Notes: generated from the sequence alone by a model not told the origin. Counted from the first letter of the stretch, positions 19,194 to 29,854 are shown. The stretch is DNA of 64,000 nucleotides from Bradyrhizobium sp. RP6 (GCF_003837805.1 NZ_RQIT01000030.1:1-64000), one strand, 5' to 3'. Numbers and translations: made by a program.

Positions 19194-19912
19194 GCCGGCG
19201 CAGACTGCGTGTCGATGCGCCCCGAGCGCAGGCGGATGACGCGATCGCAGCGATGCGCGAGCGAGGAATCGTGCGTGACCAGCACCAGGGTCATGCCGCG
19301 CTCGGCGTGCTTGCTGAACAGGAGATCGACGATCTGTTTTCCGGTTGTCTCGTCGAGATTGCCGGTCGGCTCATCGGCGACGAGGATCGCGGGATCCGGC
19401 GCCAGCGCGCGCGCGAGCGCAACGCGCTGCTGCTCGCCGCCGGAGAGCTGTGCCGGATAGTGATGCTGGCGGTCGCCGAGCCCAACCGATTGCAGCTCCT
19501 GCGCCGCGCGCCGCGCAGCATCGGGATTGCCGGCAAGCTCAAGCGGCACGGCGACGTTCTCCAACGCCGTCATGGTCGGAATCAGATGGAAGGACTGGAA
19601 GACGATGCCGACCTGGCGGCCGCGGAAGCGGGCCAGCGCGTCCTCGTCAAGGGCATTGAAAGGCGTGCCTGAAACCACCACCTCTCCGCTATCAGGACGC
19701 TCCAGCCCCGCCATGACCATCAGCAGCGTGGATTTGCCCGAGCCTGACGGGCCGATCAGGCCGATCGTCTCGCCCGAGGCGACCCGCATGCTGATATCCT
19801 TGAGGATGTGAACGCGTGCCGCGCCCGTGCCCAATGAGAGATTGACGTTGGAAATGGCGATGGTGTCCGCGGCGGTAGCGGCGAGCGATGAGGGTTCGAT
19901 GCGAGTATCCAT
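19190..19912 (-). CDS. ABC transporter ATP-binding protein, LolD/YbbA type
   Basis: ATPase partner of the permease downstream, 240 residues from the ATG at 19912 (the frame reaches 19930). Walker A GPSGSGKST, Q-loop GIVFQSFHLIPTMTALENV, signature LSGGEQQRVALARAL and Walker B ILVADEPTGNLDE are all intact and in MacB/LolD/YbbA style. The start codon faces, and overlaps, the possible upstream start of the divergent arylesterase gene, so both must share a very compact promoter region or one start lies further in. Confidence 0.93.
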   Translation of the reverse strand: MDTRIEPSSLAATAADTIAISNVNLSLGTGAARVHILKDISMRVASGETIGLIGPSGSGKSTLLMVMAGLERPDSGEVVVSGTPFNALDEDALARFRGRQVGIVFQSFHLIPTMTALENVAVPLELAGNPDAARRAAQELQSVGLGDRQHHYPAQLSGGEQQRVALARALAPDPAILVADEPTGNLDETTGKQIVDLLFSKHAERGMTLVLVTHDSSLAHRCDRVIRLRSGRIDTQSAPA

Positions 19913-19967
19913 GGTCCGGTCATATGGCAACTCCGACAGCGCGGTCGAGAGGCGTTACGGATTGTTC

Positions 19968-20603
19968 ATGCACATAGCCGTGTTGATGCTCGCTTTGATG
20001 ACGATCGCGCCCCCCGCTTGGGCACAGGCGACAAGGCCGATCAAGCTTGTCGTTCTCGGCGATTCCCTCAGCGCCGGCCTCGGCCTCCCGGCCCAGGAGG
20101 CGTTTCCCCAAAAGCTCAAAAAAGTCTTGCAAGCCAAAGGCATAGGGGTCGACATGATCAATGCGGGGGTGTCCGGCGACACCTCCTCCGGCGGCCGCGA
20201 CCGGCTCGATTGGTCGGTGCCCGATGGAACTGACGGCGTCATCGTCGAGCTCGGCGCCAACGACGCGTTGCGCGGCATCGATCCCGACCTGACGCGCGCC
20301 GCGCTGACCGACATCGTCCAGCGGCTCAAGGCGCGCAACATCGCGGTGATGCTCTGCGGCATGCTGGCGCCGCCGAATTACGGCGCCGACTATGCCGCGC
20401 GCTTCAATTCGATTTATCCGGATCTGGCGAAAAAGATGAATGTGCCCTTCTACCCGTTCTTCCTCGAGGGCGTTGCGGCCGACGCCAAGCTCAATCAGGC
20501 CGACGGCATTCATCCGACTGCGGCCGGCATCGACATCGTCGTCGCCAACATCCTGCCCACAGTGGAGGCATTCCTTGGCACGATAGCTGAGCAACAGCGT
20601 TGA
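19968..20603 (+). CDS. Secreted arylesterase / acyl-CoA thioesterase, SGNH family (TesA-like)
   Basis: GDSL/SGNH hydrolase with all blocks: I GDSLSAGLG, II NAGVSGDTSSGG, III GANDALRG, V GIHPTAAG. From the ATG at 19968 it has 211 residues with a signal peptide ending PAWAQA. An upstream ATG at 19911 would add 19 residues and overlap the divergent ABC ATPase start, so 19968, preceded by CGAGAGG, is preferred. The ybbA-ybbP-tesA neighbourhood is conserved well beyond this genus. Likely periplasmic esterase/thioesterase/lysophospholipase; the physiological substrate is not known. Confidence 0.9.
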   Translation: MHIAVLMLALMTIAPPAWAQATRPIKLVVLGDSLSAGLGLPAQEAFPQKLKKVLQAKGIGVDMINAGVSGDTSSGGRDRLDWSVPDGTDGVIVELGANDALRGIDPDLTRAALTDIVQRLKARNIAVMLCGMLAPPNYGADYAARFNSIYPDLAKKMNVPFYPFFLEGVAADAKLNQADGIHPTAAGIDIVVANILPTVEAFLGTIAEQQR

Positions 20604-20777
20604 AATGCAGGCAGCGCTAACCCTAATTCCCAGGGTTTTCCCGGGGTGGCCCGCGCGATGCTTCGCAGAGTCACACAACTGCGATAGGAATCAGGGTACC
20701 GGTGATTCGTCACCGGCTCTAAAATTTGGATATGGTCTTTCCCAAGGATCATGCCCAAGCATCGGGAGTGCGAAACG

Positions 20778-21314
20778 ATGCCGCGTTTGTTCACGGGTCT
20801 GGAAATTCCGGCCGAGATCAGTCACTCGCTTTCCAACTTGAGGGGTGGCCTCCCCGGCGCCCGCTGGATTGATCCCGAAAATTATCACGTCACCTTGCGC
20901 TTCATCGGCGACATCGACGGCGTTTCCGCCAACGAGATCGCCTCGATGCTGTTTCGCGTCGACCGCAAGCCGTTCGAGGTCAAGGTGCAGGGGCTCACCA
21001 GCTTCGGCGGCCGCAAGCCGCGCGCGGTGGTCGCCACCATCGCGCCGAGCAAGCCGCTGATGGAGTTGCAGGCCGAGCTCGAACGGTTGATGCAGCGGAT
21101 CGGCCTCGACCCGGAGGGACGCAAATTCATCCCGCACGTCACTCTGGCCCGGCTGCACGACGCCTCCGACCGCGACGTTGCCGAGTATCTCTCGCTGCGC
21201 GGCTACTTCCCGAGCAAGGCATTCATGGCGGAGCGCTTCGTGCTGTTCTCCTCGCGGGCGTCGACCGGCGGCGGTCCGTATGTCGTCGAGGATGCCTACG
21301 AGCTGTGTGCGTAG
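20778..21314 (+). CDS. thpR: RNA 2',3'-cyclic phosphodiesterase (2'-5' RNA ligase family, ThpR)
   Basis: 2H phosphoesterase of 178 residues. The two catalytic HxT motifs are HVTLRFIGD (about residues 36-44) and HVTLARL (about residues 121-127). MPRLFTGLEIP is the standard N-terminus, so the ATG at 20778 is chosen over 20751. Members open 2',3'-cyclic phosphates and can ligate 2'-5' bonds in vitro; the role in the cell is unsettled. The gap 20604-20777 contains no gene. Confidence 0.9.
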   Translation: MPRLFTGLEIPAEISHSLSNLRGGLPGARWIDPENYHVTLRFIGDIDGVSANEIASMLFRVDRKPFEVKVQGLTSFGGRKPRAVVATIAPSKPLMELQAELERLMQRIGLDPEGRKFIPHVTLARLHDASDRDVAEYLSLRGYFPSKAFMAERFVLFSSRASTGGGPYVVEDAYELCA

Positions 21315-21325
21315 CTCGCTCTCGC

Positions 21326-21426
21326 GCCCCGGCCGTAGAGCCGGGGCCCAGCGCTCCGAGATGAACAAAGTGGTGGGTCCCGACTCTGCGCAGCAGCGCA
21401 AGCCCGCTGCAGCGCGTCCGGGCTAC
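21326..21426. repeat. Palindromic intergenic element, type F
   Basis: GCCCCGGCCGTAGAGCCGGGGCCCAGCG on the left, with an inner hairpin, and TGGGTCCCGACTCTGC...GCGTCCGGGCTAC on the right as a diverged inverted copy. Related to 6586-6709. Confidence 0.6.
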
Positions 21427-21493
21427 GAAAGCGCATACCCCTGACCTCAATTCACGGCTTGCAATTTCCGCCGGTCTCTGGCGGTAAAGGGCC

Positions 21494-22681
21494 ATGCTCT
21501 CGACCCCCGGTTCCCCCTTCAGCGAAGCCTACCAGGCCCAGATCGCCTCCGGCGCGATCGAGCCCGATGCCGCGCAGGCCGAGGTCGCCGGGGCCTATAC
21601 GGCGCTCGACCAGCGACTCGCCACTTACAAGCCGCAGCGCAAGCAGGGCCTGCTCGCCCGTCTGTTCAGCAGCAATGACAAGGACGAGGCGCCGCGCGGG
21701 CTCTACATCCATGGCGAGGTCGGCCGCGGCAAGACCATGCTGATGGATCTGTTCTTTCAGCACTCTGCCGTCGAGCATAAGCGGCGCGCGCATTTCCACG
21801 AGTTCATGGCGGATGTGCACGAGCGCATCTACGACTATCGCCAGAGCATCGCGCGCGGCGAGATCGCCGACGGCGACGTCATCGCGCTGACCGCGAACGC
21901 GATCTTCGAGGAGAGCTGGCTGCTCTGCTTCGACGAATTCCACGTCACCGACATCGCGGACGCGATGATCCTGGGACGCCTGTTCGCCAAGCTGTTCGAG
22001 CTCGGCACCGTGGTGGTCGCGACCTCCAACGTCGCGCCCGAGGATCTCTACAAGGGCGGCCTGAATCGCTCGCTGTTCCTGCCCTTCATCAAGCAGATCA
22101 CCGACCACATGGACGTCGCGCGGCTCGACGCGCGCACCGACTTCCGGCTGGAGAAACTTCAGGGCGTGCCGATGTGGCTGACGCCGGCGGATGGCGATGC
22201 GGACGCCGCGCTCGACCGCGCCTGGAAGCGGATGTCGGGCGGCGCCAAAGGCCGCTCGCGCGACATCTCGATCAAGGGACGCATCCTGCACGTGCCGTGC
22301 TCGGCCCATGGCGTGGCGCGGTTCGCGTTCGCCGACCTCTGCGAGAAGCCGCTCGGCGCATCCGACTATCTCAGGCTGGCGCACGACTATCACACCATCC
22401 TGGTCGACCATATTCCAGTGATGGACATCTCCCAGCGCAACGCCGCCAAGCGATTCATCACGCTGATCGACGCGCTCTATGACAATGCCGTGAAGCTGAT
22501 GGCCTCGGCCGACGCCAATCCGATCTCGCTCTACCTCGCTACCGAGGGCACCGAGGCCATGGAGTTCAAGCGGACCGCCTCGCGCCTGATCGAAATGAGC
22601 TCGGAAACCTATCTGGCGTTGCCTCACGGCCGCAAGGATTCCACCGCGAGCGGCTCTACCAAGGGCCTGGTGGAGACTTAA
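21494..22681 (+). CDS. zapE: Cell division protein ZapE (AFG1-like ATPase)
   Basis: 395-residue AFG1-family ATPase that associates with the Z-ring late in division and under low oxygen in E. coli. Walker A GEVGRGKT at residues 74-81, Walker B LLCFDEFHVTD near 150, sensor ATSNVAPEDLYKGGLNR near 177. The stretch HFHEFMADVHERI is family-specific. The start ATG lies just after GGTAAAGGGCC. It is flanked on both sides by palindromic elements and is transcribed towards mdh. Confidence 0.94.
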   Translation: MLSTPGSPFSEAYQAQIASGAIEPDAAQAEVAGAYTALDQRLATYKPQRKQGLLARLFSSNDKDEAPRGLYIHGEVGRGKTMLMDLFFQHSAVEHKRRAHFHEFMADVHERIYDYRQSIARGEIADGDVIALTANAIFEESWLLCFDEFHVTDIADAMILGRLFAKLFELGTVVVATSNVAPEDLYKGGLNRSLFLPFIKQITDHMDVARLDARTDFRLEKLQGVPMWLTPADGDADAALDRAWKRMSGGAKGRSRDISIKGRILHVPCSAHGVARFAFADLCEKPLGASDYLRLAHDYHTILVDHIPVMDISQRNAAKRFITLIDALYDNAVKLMASADANPISLYLATEGTEAMEFKRTASRLIEMSSETYLALPHGRKDSTASGSTKGLVET

Positions 22682-22694
22682 GTCCTATCTCCGC

Positions 22695-22821
22695 CGTCAT
22701 TCCGGGGCGCGACGAAAGTCGCGAGCTTTGGTGCGCAATTGCGCACCTGAGAACCCATCGCGCCACGAACTCTGCCGCCCGATGGATTCCGGGCCCGTGC
22801 TTCGCACGCCCCGGAATGACG
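22695..22821. repeat. Palindromic intergenic element, type A
   Basis: CGTCATTCCGGGGCGCGACG on the left and GCACGCCCCGGAATGACGG on the right, inverted; the centre has GGTGCGCAATTGCGCACCTGAG, itself a perfect short palindrome. It ends 126 bases before mdh. The longest mdh open frame begins inside its right arm and is rejected for that reason. Confidence 0.85.
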
Positions 22822-22947
22822 GACCTGTATGGCTGCTATCGCGCCAAGCCCGACAATTGGGCATTCGGCGACTTGAACGGGGGAGGCGAAAGGGATAACC
22901 ACCCGTCTCAGTTTTCCCCTCCTTACGTGTCTAAAGGACAGGTTCAC

Positions 22948-23916
22948 ATGGCGCGCGACAAGATTGCTTTGATTGGCTCCGGCCAGATCGGCGGAACGCT
23001 GGCTCATCTCATCGGCCTGAAAGAGCTGGGCGACGTGGTGATGTTCGACATCGCCGAGGGCGTGCCGCAGGGCAAGGCGCTCGACATCGCGCAGTCCTCG
23101 CCGGTCGACGGCTTCGACGCGCACTACAGCGGCGCGAACTCCTACGAGGCGCTCGACAACGCCAAGGTCTGCATCGTCACCGCCGGCGTGCCGCGCAAGC
23201 CCGGCATGAGCCGTGACGACCTCCTCTCGATCAACCTCAAGGTCATGGAGCAGGTCGGCGCCGGCATCAAGAAATACGCGCCCGACGCCTTCGTCATCTG
23301 CATCACCAACCCGCTCGACGCCATGGTCTGGGCGCTGCAGAAGGCGAGCGGCCTGCCGCACAAGAAGGTCGTCGGCATGGCCGGCGTGCTGGATTCGGCC
23401 CGCTTCCGCTACTTCCTGGCCGACGAGTTCAACGTCTCGGTCGAGGACGTCACCGCCTTCGTGCTCGGCGGCCATGGCGACACCATGGTGCCGCTGGTGA
23501 AGTACTCCACCGTCGCCGGCATCCCGCTGCCCGACCTCGTCAAGATGGGCTGGACCTCGCAGGCGCGCCTCGACGAGATCGTCGACCGTACCCGCAACGG
23601 TGGCGCCGAGATCGTCAACCTGCTCAAGACCGGCTCGGCCTTCTATGCCCCGGCCGCGTCCGCGATCGCGATGGCCGAGAGCTATTTGAAGGACAAGAAG
23701 CGCGTGCTGCCCTGCGCCGCCTATCTCAACGGCGAGTACAGCGTGAAGGACATGTATGTCGGCGTGCCCGTCGTGATCGGCTCCAAGGGTGTCGAGCGCG
23801 TGGTCGAGATCGAACTCGCCGGCAAGGACCGTGAGGCCTTCGACAAGTCGGTCGGCGCGGTGCAGGGCCTGGTCGACGCCTGCAAGAAGATCGCACCCGA
23901 TCTTCTCGGCCGCTAA
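22948..23916 (+). CDS. mdh: Malate dehydrogenase (LDH-like type)
   Basis: NAD-dependent oxidation of malate to oxaloacetate in the TCA cycle. 322 residues; MARDKIALIGSGQIGGTLAHL holds the Rossmann glycines (10-16). GVPRKPGMSRDDLL carries the substrate-binding arginines of the malate type, ITNPLDAMVW follows, and the catalytic histidine is in GGHGDTMVP. The ATG at 22948, preceded by AAAGGA, is chosen; the frame runs upstream to 22816 into a repeat. A terminator follows at 23932, but sucC is in the same direction 219 bases on. Confidence 0.97.
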   Translation: MARDKIALIGSGQIGGTLAHLIGLKELGDVVMFDIAEGVPQGKALDIAQSSPVDGFDAHYSGANSYEALDNAKVCIVTAGVPRKPGMSRDDLLSINLKVMEQVGAGIKKYAPDAFVICITNPLDAMVWALQKASGLPHKKVVGMAGVLDSARFRYFLADEFNVSVEDVTAFVLGGHGDTMVPLVKYSTVAGIPLPDLVKMGWTSQARLDEIVDRTRNGGAEIVNLLKTGSAFYAPAASAIAMAESYLKDKKRVLPCAAYLNGEYSVKDMYVGVPVVIGSKGVERVVEIELAGKDREAFDKSVGAVQGLVDACKKIAPDLLGR

Positions 23917-23931
23917 GGCGCAAGCAATACC

Positions 23932-23966
23932 CCGCCGAAGATCGAAACCCGGTCTTCGGCGGTTTC
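23932..23966 (+). terminator. Intrinsic terminator after mdh
   Basis: CCGCCGAAGA, loop of 11 bases, TCTTCGGCGG, then TTTCACTT. Perfect 10-base stem beginning 15 bases after the mdh stop. Suggests partial uncoupling of mdh from sucC. Confidence 0.8.
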
Positions 23967-24135
23967 ACTTCCGGAGCCCGGCTGACTGACTTGTCTAAGG
24001 CTGGGCGGGTTCCGGCGCAGTCCAGATTTCGATGTCACAGAATCCGGGTTGCAGTTTCTGTGGTATATGGTATGCCAGCCACAAGACTGAGGTGGACCCA
24101 TGGGGTCACCGCCCGCGGGTTCAGGGAGCGACCAT

Positions 24136-25332
<1,197 letters not shown>

Positions 25333-25336
25333 GGCC

Positions 25337-25816
25337 ATGGCCCAGGACCATCTCGCCGCATCATCCCCGCTTGCCGAGCACGCGCGTCTCGCCGCGTTCG
25401 CCGGCGAATGGAATGGCGAAGAGATGGTCTTCCCGTCGCGCTGGACTGCAGGCGGGCCGGCCACTTCGCGCGTCGTCGCGCGCATGGATCTGAACGGGTT
25501 CTACCTGATCCAGGACTCGGCTCAGATGCGCGACGGCAAGCAGGTCTTCGCCACCCACGGCATCTTCACCTACGATCGTGACGACCGGACCTACAAATTG
25601 TTCTGGTACGATTCGCTCGGCTACACGCCGCCCTCGCCCGCTTCGGGCGGGTGGGTCGGCAAGACCCTGACGCTGGTGCGCGGCTCGCTCCGCGGCAATG
25701 CGCGCCACGTCTACGAGATCATCGACGACGATTCCTACGCGTTGAAGATCCAGTTCTCGCCGGACGCGGAAGGCTGGGCCGACGTGCTCACCGGCGTCTA
25801 CCGCCGCATCCACTGA
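25337..25816 (+). CDS. DUF1579-like protein encoded between sucC and sucD
   Basis: 159 residues, no signal peptide or membrane segment. LAAFAGEWNGEEMVFPSRW, FYLIQDSAQMRDGKQVFATHGIFTYDRDDRTYKLFWYDSLG and YEIIDDDSYALKIQFSPD form a lipocalin-like beta-barrel pattern as in DUF1579. It starts 4 bases after the sucC stop and ends 34 bases before sucD, so it is clearly part of the suc transcript. Function unknown; the position suggests a role tied to succinyl-CoA metabolism, but nothing in the protein proves that. Confidence 0.82.
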   Translation: MAQDHLAASSPLAEHARLAAFAGEWNGEEMVFPSRWTAGGPATSRVVARMDLNGFYLIQDSAQMRDGKQVFATHGIFTYDRDDRTYKLFWYDSLGYTPPSPASGGWVGKTLTLVRGSLRGNARHVYEIIDDDSYALKIQFSPDAEGWADVLTGVYRRIH

Positions 25817-25850
25817 CCTCTCACTCGTTAGTTTCGCGAAAGCAGACCTC

Positions 25851-26735
25851 ATGTCCATCCTGATCGACAAGAACACCAAGGTCATCTGCCAGGGCTTCAC
25901 CGGCAAGAACGGCACCTTCCATTCCGAGGCCGCGATCGCCTACGGCACCAAGATGGTCGGCGGCACTTCGCCGGGCAAAGGCGGCTCGACGCATCTGGGC
26001 CTGCCGGTGTTCGATACCGTGCGCGAGGCGCGTGAGAAGACCGGCGCGGACGCGTCGGTAATCTACGTGCCGCCGCCGGGCGCGGCCGATGCGATCTGCG
26101 AAGCCATCGATGCCGAGATCCCGCTGATCGTCTGCATCACCGAGGGCATCCCGGTGCTCGACATGGTGCGGGTGAAACGCTCGCTGATCGGCTCCAAGTC
26201 GCGCCTGATCGGGCCGAACTGCCCGGGCGTCATGACTGCAGGCGAGTGCAAGATCGGCATCATGCCGGCCAACATCTTCAAGACCGGCTCGGTCGGCATC
26301 GTCTCCCGCTCCGGCACGCTGACCTATGAGGCCGTGTTCCAGACCTCCCAGGAAGGCCTCGGCCAGACGACCGCGGTCGGCATCGGCGGCGACCCGGTCA
26401 AGGGCACCGAGTTCATCGACGTGCTGGAAATGCTGCTCGCCGACCCCAAGACCGAATCCATCATCATGATCGGCGAGATCGGCGGTTCCGCCGAGGAGGA
26501 CGCCGCCCAGTTCCTCAAGGACGAGGCCAAGCGCGGCCGCAAGAAGCCGATGGTCGGCTTCATCGCCGGTGTCACCGCCCCTCCCGGCCGCCGCATGGGC
26601 CATGCCGGCGCGATCATATCGGGCGGCAAGGGCGACGCCGGTTCCAAGACCGAAGCGATGAAATCGGCAGGGATTACAGTGTCCCCGTCGCCTGCACGCC
26701 TCGGTCATACGCTTGCCGAAAAGTTGAAGGGCTAG
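25851..26735 (+). CDS. sucD: Succinyl-CoA synthetase, alpha subunit
   Basis: CoA-binding, phosphohistidine-bearing subunit. 294 residues; the N-terminus MSILIDKNTKVICQGFTGKNGTFH is the CoA-binding Rossmann domain; GIVSRSGTLTYEA and GIGGDPVKGTEF are family motifs, and the phosphorylated histidine is in GRRMGHAGAII near residue 250. Transcribed with sucC and the DUF1579 gene; sucA follows after 137 bases that contain no gene. Confidence 0.97.
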   Translation: MSILIDKNTKVICQGFTGKNGTFHSEAAIAYGTKMVGGTSPGKGGSTHLGLPVFDTVREAREKTGADASVIYVPPPGAADAICEAIDAEIPLIVCITEGIPVLDMVRVKRSLIGSKSRLIGPNCPGVMTAGECKIGIMPANIFKTGSVGIVSRSGTLTYEAVFQTSQEGLGQTTAVGIGGDPVKGTEFIDVLEMLLADPKTESIIMIGEIGGSAEEDAAQFLKDEAKRGRKKPMVGFIAGVTAPPGRRMGHAGAIISGGKGDAGSKTEAMKSAGITVSPSPARLGHTLAEKLKG

Positions 26736-26872
26736 TTCACTTCTTCGTGCTTTTCCGGGCGAAGTTTCGCAGCAAATAGGGTAAAGGGTGCCTGTCGCGC
26801 CGAGCCTCTGCCGGGGAGCTCGGCGCCAGCGCCGTTTGTTATGCGCGAACCGAAATCGCCAGGAACTCCAGT

Positions 26873-29842
26873 ATGTCTCGCCAGGACGCGAACGCAGCCT
26901 TTGCCTTGTCTTCCTTTTTGCAGGGCACCAACGCCACCTACATCGACGAAATCTACGCCCGCTATGAAAAGGACCCGTCCTCGGTCGACGCCGAGTGGCA
27001 GGAGTTCTTCAAGAGCCTGAAGGACCAGCCGGACGACGTCCGCAAGAATGCTCAAGGCCCGTCCTGGGAGCGCGCCAATTGGCCGCTGACGCCGCAAGAC
27101 GATCTGACCTCGGCGCTCGACGGTAACTGGGCCGAAGTCGAGAAGACGGTCGGTGCCAAGATCGCTGCCAGGGCGCAGGCCAAGGGAGGCGACAAGGGCG
27201 CCGATATCTCCTCCGCCGATCTGCTCCAGGCCACGCGCGACTCCGTCCGCGCCCTGATGCTGATCCGCTCCTACCGCATGCGCGGCCATTTCCACGCCAA
27301 GCTCGACCCGCTCGGCATCGAAGCCCCGCGCAACCGCGAGGAACTCGACCCGCGCACCTACGGCTTCAGCGAAGCCGATTTCGACCGCAAGATATTCCTC
27401 GATCACGTGCTCGGTCTCGAATACGGCACGCTCCGTGAGATCACCGCGATCTGCGAGCGCACCTACTGCCAGACGCTCGGCGTCGAGTTCATGCATATCA
27501 GCAATGCCGCGCAGAAGGCCTGGATCCAGGAGCGCATCGAGGGACCCGACAAGGAGATCTCGTTCACCCGCGAGGGCCGCCGCGCCATCCTGATGAAGCT
27601 GGTCGAAGCCGAGGGCTTCGAGAAGTTCTGCGACACCAAGTTCACCGGTACCAAGCGCTTCGGCCTCGACGGCGGCGAGTCCCTGATTCCCGCGCTCGAG
27701 CAGATCATCAAGCGCGGCGGCAATCTCGGCGTGAAGGAGATCGTGCTCGGCATGCCGCATCGCGGCCGCCTCAACGTGCTGACCCAGGTGATGGGCAAGG
27801 CGCATCGCGCGCTGTTCCACGAGTTCAAGGGCGGCTCGGCCAACCCCGACGCGGTCGAAGGCTCCGGCGACGTCAAATATCACCTCGGCGCCTCCTCGGA
27901 CCGCGAGTTCGACGGCAACCGGATCCATCTGTCGCTGACCGCAAACCCCTCGCATCTCGAGATCGTCGATCCCGTCGTGCTCGGCAAGGTGCGTGCGAAG
28001 CAGGACCAGCACGGCGATCCGCCGGATATGCGCATCTCCGTCATGCCGCTCCTGATGCATGGCGACGCCGCGTTCGCCGGCCAGGGCGTGGTCGCGGAAT
28101 GCTTCGGCCTGTCGGACCTGAAGGGCTACCGCACCGGCGGCTCCGTGCACTTCATCGTCAACAACCAGATCGGCTTCACGACGTATCCGCGCTACTCGCG
28201 TTCCTCGCCCTATCCGTCCGATGTGGCGAAGATGATCGACGCGCCGATCTTCCACGTCAACGGCGACGACCCGGAAGCCGTGGTGTTCGCGGCCAAGGTC
28301 GCGACCGAGTTCCGGCAGAAATTCCACAAGCCCGTCGTCATCGACATGTTCTGCTACCGCAGGCATGGCCATAACGAGGGCGACGAGCCGGCTTTCACCC
28401 AGCCGGTGATGTACAAGCGGATCGCGGCGCATCCCTCCACGCTGGAGCTCTACTCGCGGCGCCTGATCAGCGAGGGCGTGATCACCGAGGGCGAGGTGGA
28501 GAAGGCCAAGGCCGACTGGCGCGCCCGGCTCGATGCCGAGTTCGAGGCCGGCACCTCCTACAAGCCGAACAAGGCCGACTGGCTCGACGGCAAATGGGCG
28601 GGCTTCAAGATCGCCGACCAGGAAGAGGACGCCCGCCGCGGCGTCACCGGCGTCGATTTGCCTGTTTTGAAGGACATCGGCCGCAAGATCACCAAGGTGC
28701 CGGACGGCTTCCGCGTCCACCGCACCATCCAGCGCTTCTTGGAAAACCGCGCCAAGGCGATCGAGAACGGCGTCGGCATCGACTGGGCGACCGGCGAGGC
28801 GCTGGCGTTCTGCACGTTGCTGCACGAGAATCATCATGTGCGGCTGTCCGGACAGGATTCGGAGCGCGGCACCTTCTCGCAACGCCACTCGGTCCTGATC
28901 GACCAGGAGGACGAGAGCCGCTACACGCCGTTCAACCATCTCGGCAGCGAGCAGGGCCATTACGAGGTCATCAATTCGCTGCTGTCGGAAGAAGCCGTGC
29001 TCGGCTTCGAATACGGCTATTCGCTCGCCGAGCCGAACACGCTGACGCTGTGGGAAGCCCAGTTCGGCGACTTCGCCAACGGCGCGCAGGTCGTGTTCGA
29101 CCAGTTCATCTCCTCGGGCGAGCGCAAATGGCTGCGCATGTCCGGTCTCGTCTGCCTGCTGCCGCACGGCTATGAGGGCCAGGGGCCGGAGCACTCCTCG
29201 GCGCGCCTCGAGCGTTTCCTGCAGATGTGCGCGGAAGACAACATGCAGGTGGTCTATCCGACCACGCCGGCGAACTACTTCCACGTGCTGCGCCGCCAGC
29301 TGCATCGCGAGATCCGCAAGCCACTGATCATGATGACGCCGAAGTCGCTGCTGCGCCACAAGCGGGCCGTGTCGCGTCTGGAAGAGCTCGCGAAAGGCAC
29401 GACCTTCCACCGCATCCTGTACGATGACGCCCAGATGCTGCCGAACGAGGCGATCAAGCTCGTTCCGGACGAGAAGATCCGCCGCATCGTGCTCTGCTCC
29501 GGCAAGGTCTACTACGACCTCTACGAGGAGCGCGAGAAGCGCGGCATTGACGACATCTATCTGATGCGCGTCGAGCAGCTCTATCCCGTGCCGCTCAAGG
29601 CGCTGGTGGCCGAGCTGTCGCGCTTCAAGAAGGCCGAAGTGGTGTGGTGCCAGGAAGAGCCCCGCAACATGGGTGCCTGGCACTTCATCGAGCCGTATCT
29701 GGAATGGGTGCTGAACCAGGTGAACGGTGCGAGCCGGCGTCCGCGTTATGTCGGTCGCGCCGCTTCCGCCGCGACAGCGACCGGTCTGATGTCGAAGCAT
29801 CAGGCGCAGTTGAAGGCGTTCCTGGACGAAGCACTGAGCTGA
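26873..29842 (+). CDS. sucA: 2-oxoglutarate dehydrogenase E1 component
   Basis: Thiamine-diphosphate-dependent decarboxylase of the 2-oxoglutarate dehydrogenase complex, 989 residues. FLQGTNATYIDEIYARYEKDPSSVDAEWQEFF at the N-terminus is the E2-contacting segment; GMPHRGRLNVL and the ThDP/Mg motif GDAAFAGQGVV...NNQIGFTT follow near residues 290-435; C-terminal transketolase-like domain EAQFGDFANGAQVVFDQFISS. First gene of the second half of the suc cluster; sucB follows 178 bases later across a short palindrome. Confidence 0.97.
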   Translation: MSRQDANAAFALSSFLQGTNATYIDEIYARYEKDPSSVDAEWQEFFKSLKDQPDDVRKNAQGPSWERANWPLTPQDDLTSALDGNWAEVEKTVGAKIAARAQAKGGDKGADISSADLLQATRDSVRALMLIRSYRMRGHFHAKLDPLGIEAPRNREELDPRTYGFSEADFDRKIFLDHVLGLEYGTLREITAICERTYCQTLGVEFMHISNAAQKAWIQERIEGPDKEISFTREGRRAILMKLVEAEGFEKFCDTKFTGTKRFGLDGGESLIPALEQIIKRGGNLGVKEIVLGMPHRGRLNVLTQVMGKAHRALFHEFKGGSANPDAVEGSGDVKYHLGASSDREFDGNRIHLSLTANPSHLEIVDPVVLGKVRAKQDQHGDPPDMRISVMPLLMHGDAAFAGQGVVAECFGLSDLKGYRTGGSVHFIVNNQIGFTTYPRYSRSSPYPSDVAKMIDAPIFHVNGDDPEAVVFAAKVATEFRQKFHKPVVIDMFCYRRHGHNEGDEPAFTQPVMYKRIAAHPSTLELYSRRLISEGVITEGEVEKAKADWRARLDAEFEAGTSYKPNKADWLDGKWAGFKIADQEEDARRGVTGVDLPVLKDIGRKITKVPDGFRVHRTIQRFLENRAKAIENGVGIDWATGEALAFCTLLHENHHVRLSGQDSERGTFSQRHSVLIDQEDESRYTPFNHLGSEQGHYEVINSLLSEEAVLGFEYGYSLAEPNTLTLWEAQFGDFANGAQVVFDQFISSGERKWLRMSGLVCLLPHGYEGQGPEHSSARLERFLQMCAEDNMQVVYPTTPANYFHVLRRQLHREIRKPLIMMTPKSLLRHKRAVSRLEELAKGTTFHRILYDDAQMLPNEAIKLVPDEKIRRIVLCSGKVYYDLYEEREKRGIDDIYLMRVEQLYPVPLKALVAELSRFKKAEVVWCQEEPRNMGAWHFIEPYLEWVLNQVNGASRRPRYVGRAASAATATGLMSKHQAQLKAFLDEALS

Positions 29843-29854
29843 ATTTTCTGAACT

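Noticed and set aside
16485..19460. 991-codon open frame on the plus strand
   Set aside because: Antisense of the ABC permease; composition extremely rich in Arg, Gln, His and Asp, as is usual for shadow frames in GC-rich genomes.
26732..29800. 1022-codon open frame on the minus strand
   Set aside because: It is the exact antisense of sucA, has no ribosome binding site or family motif, and results from the third-position GC bias of sucA.
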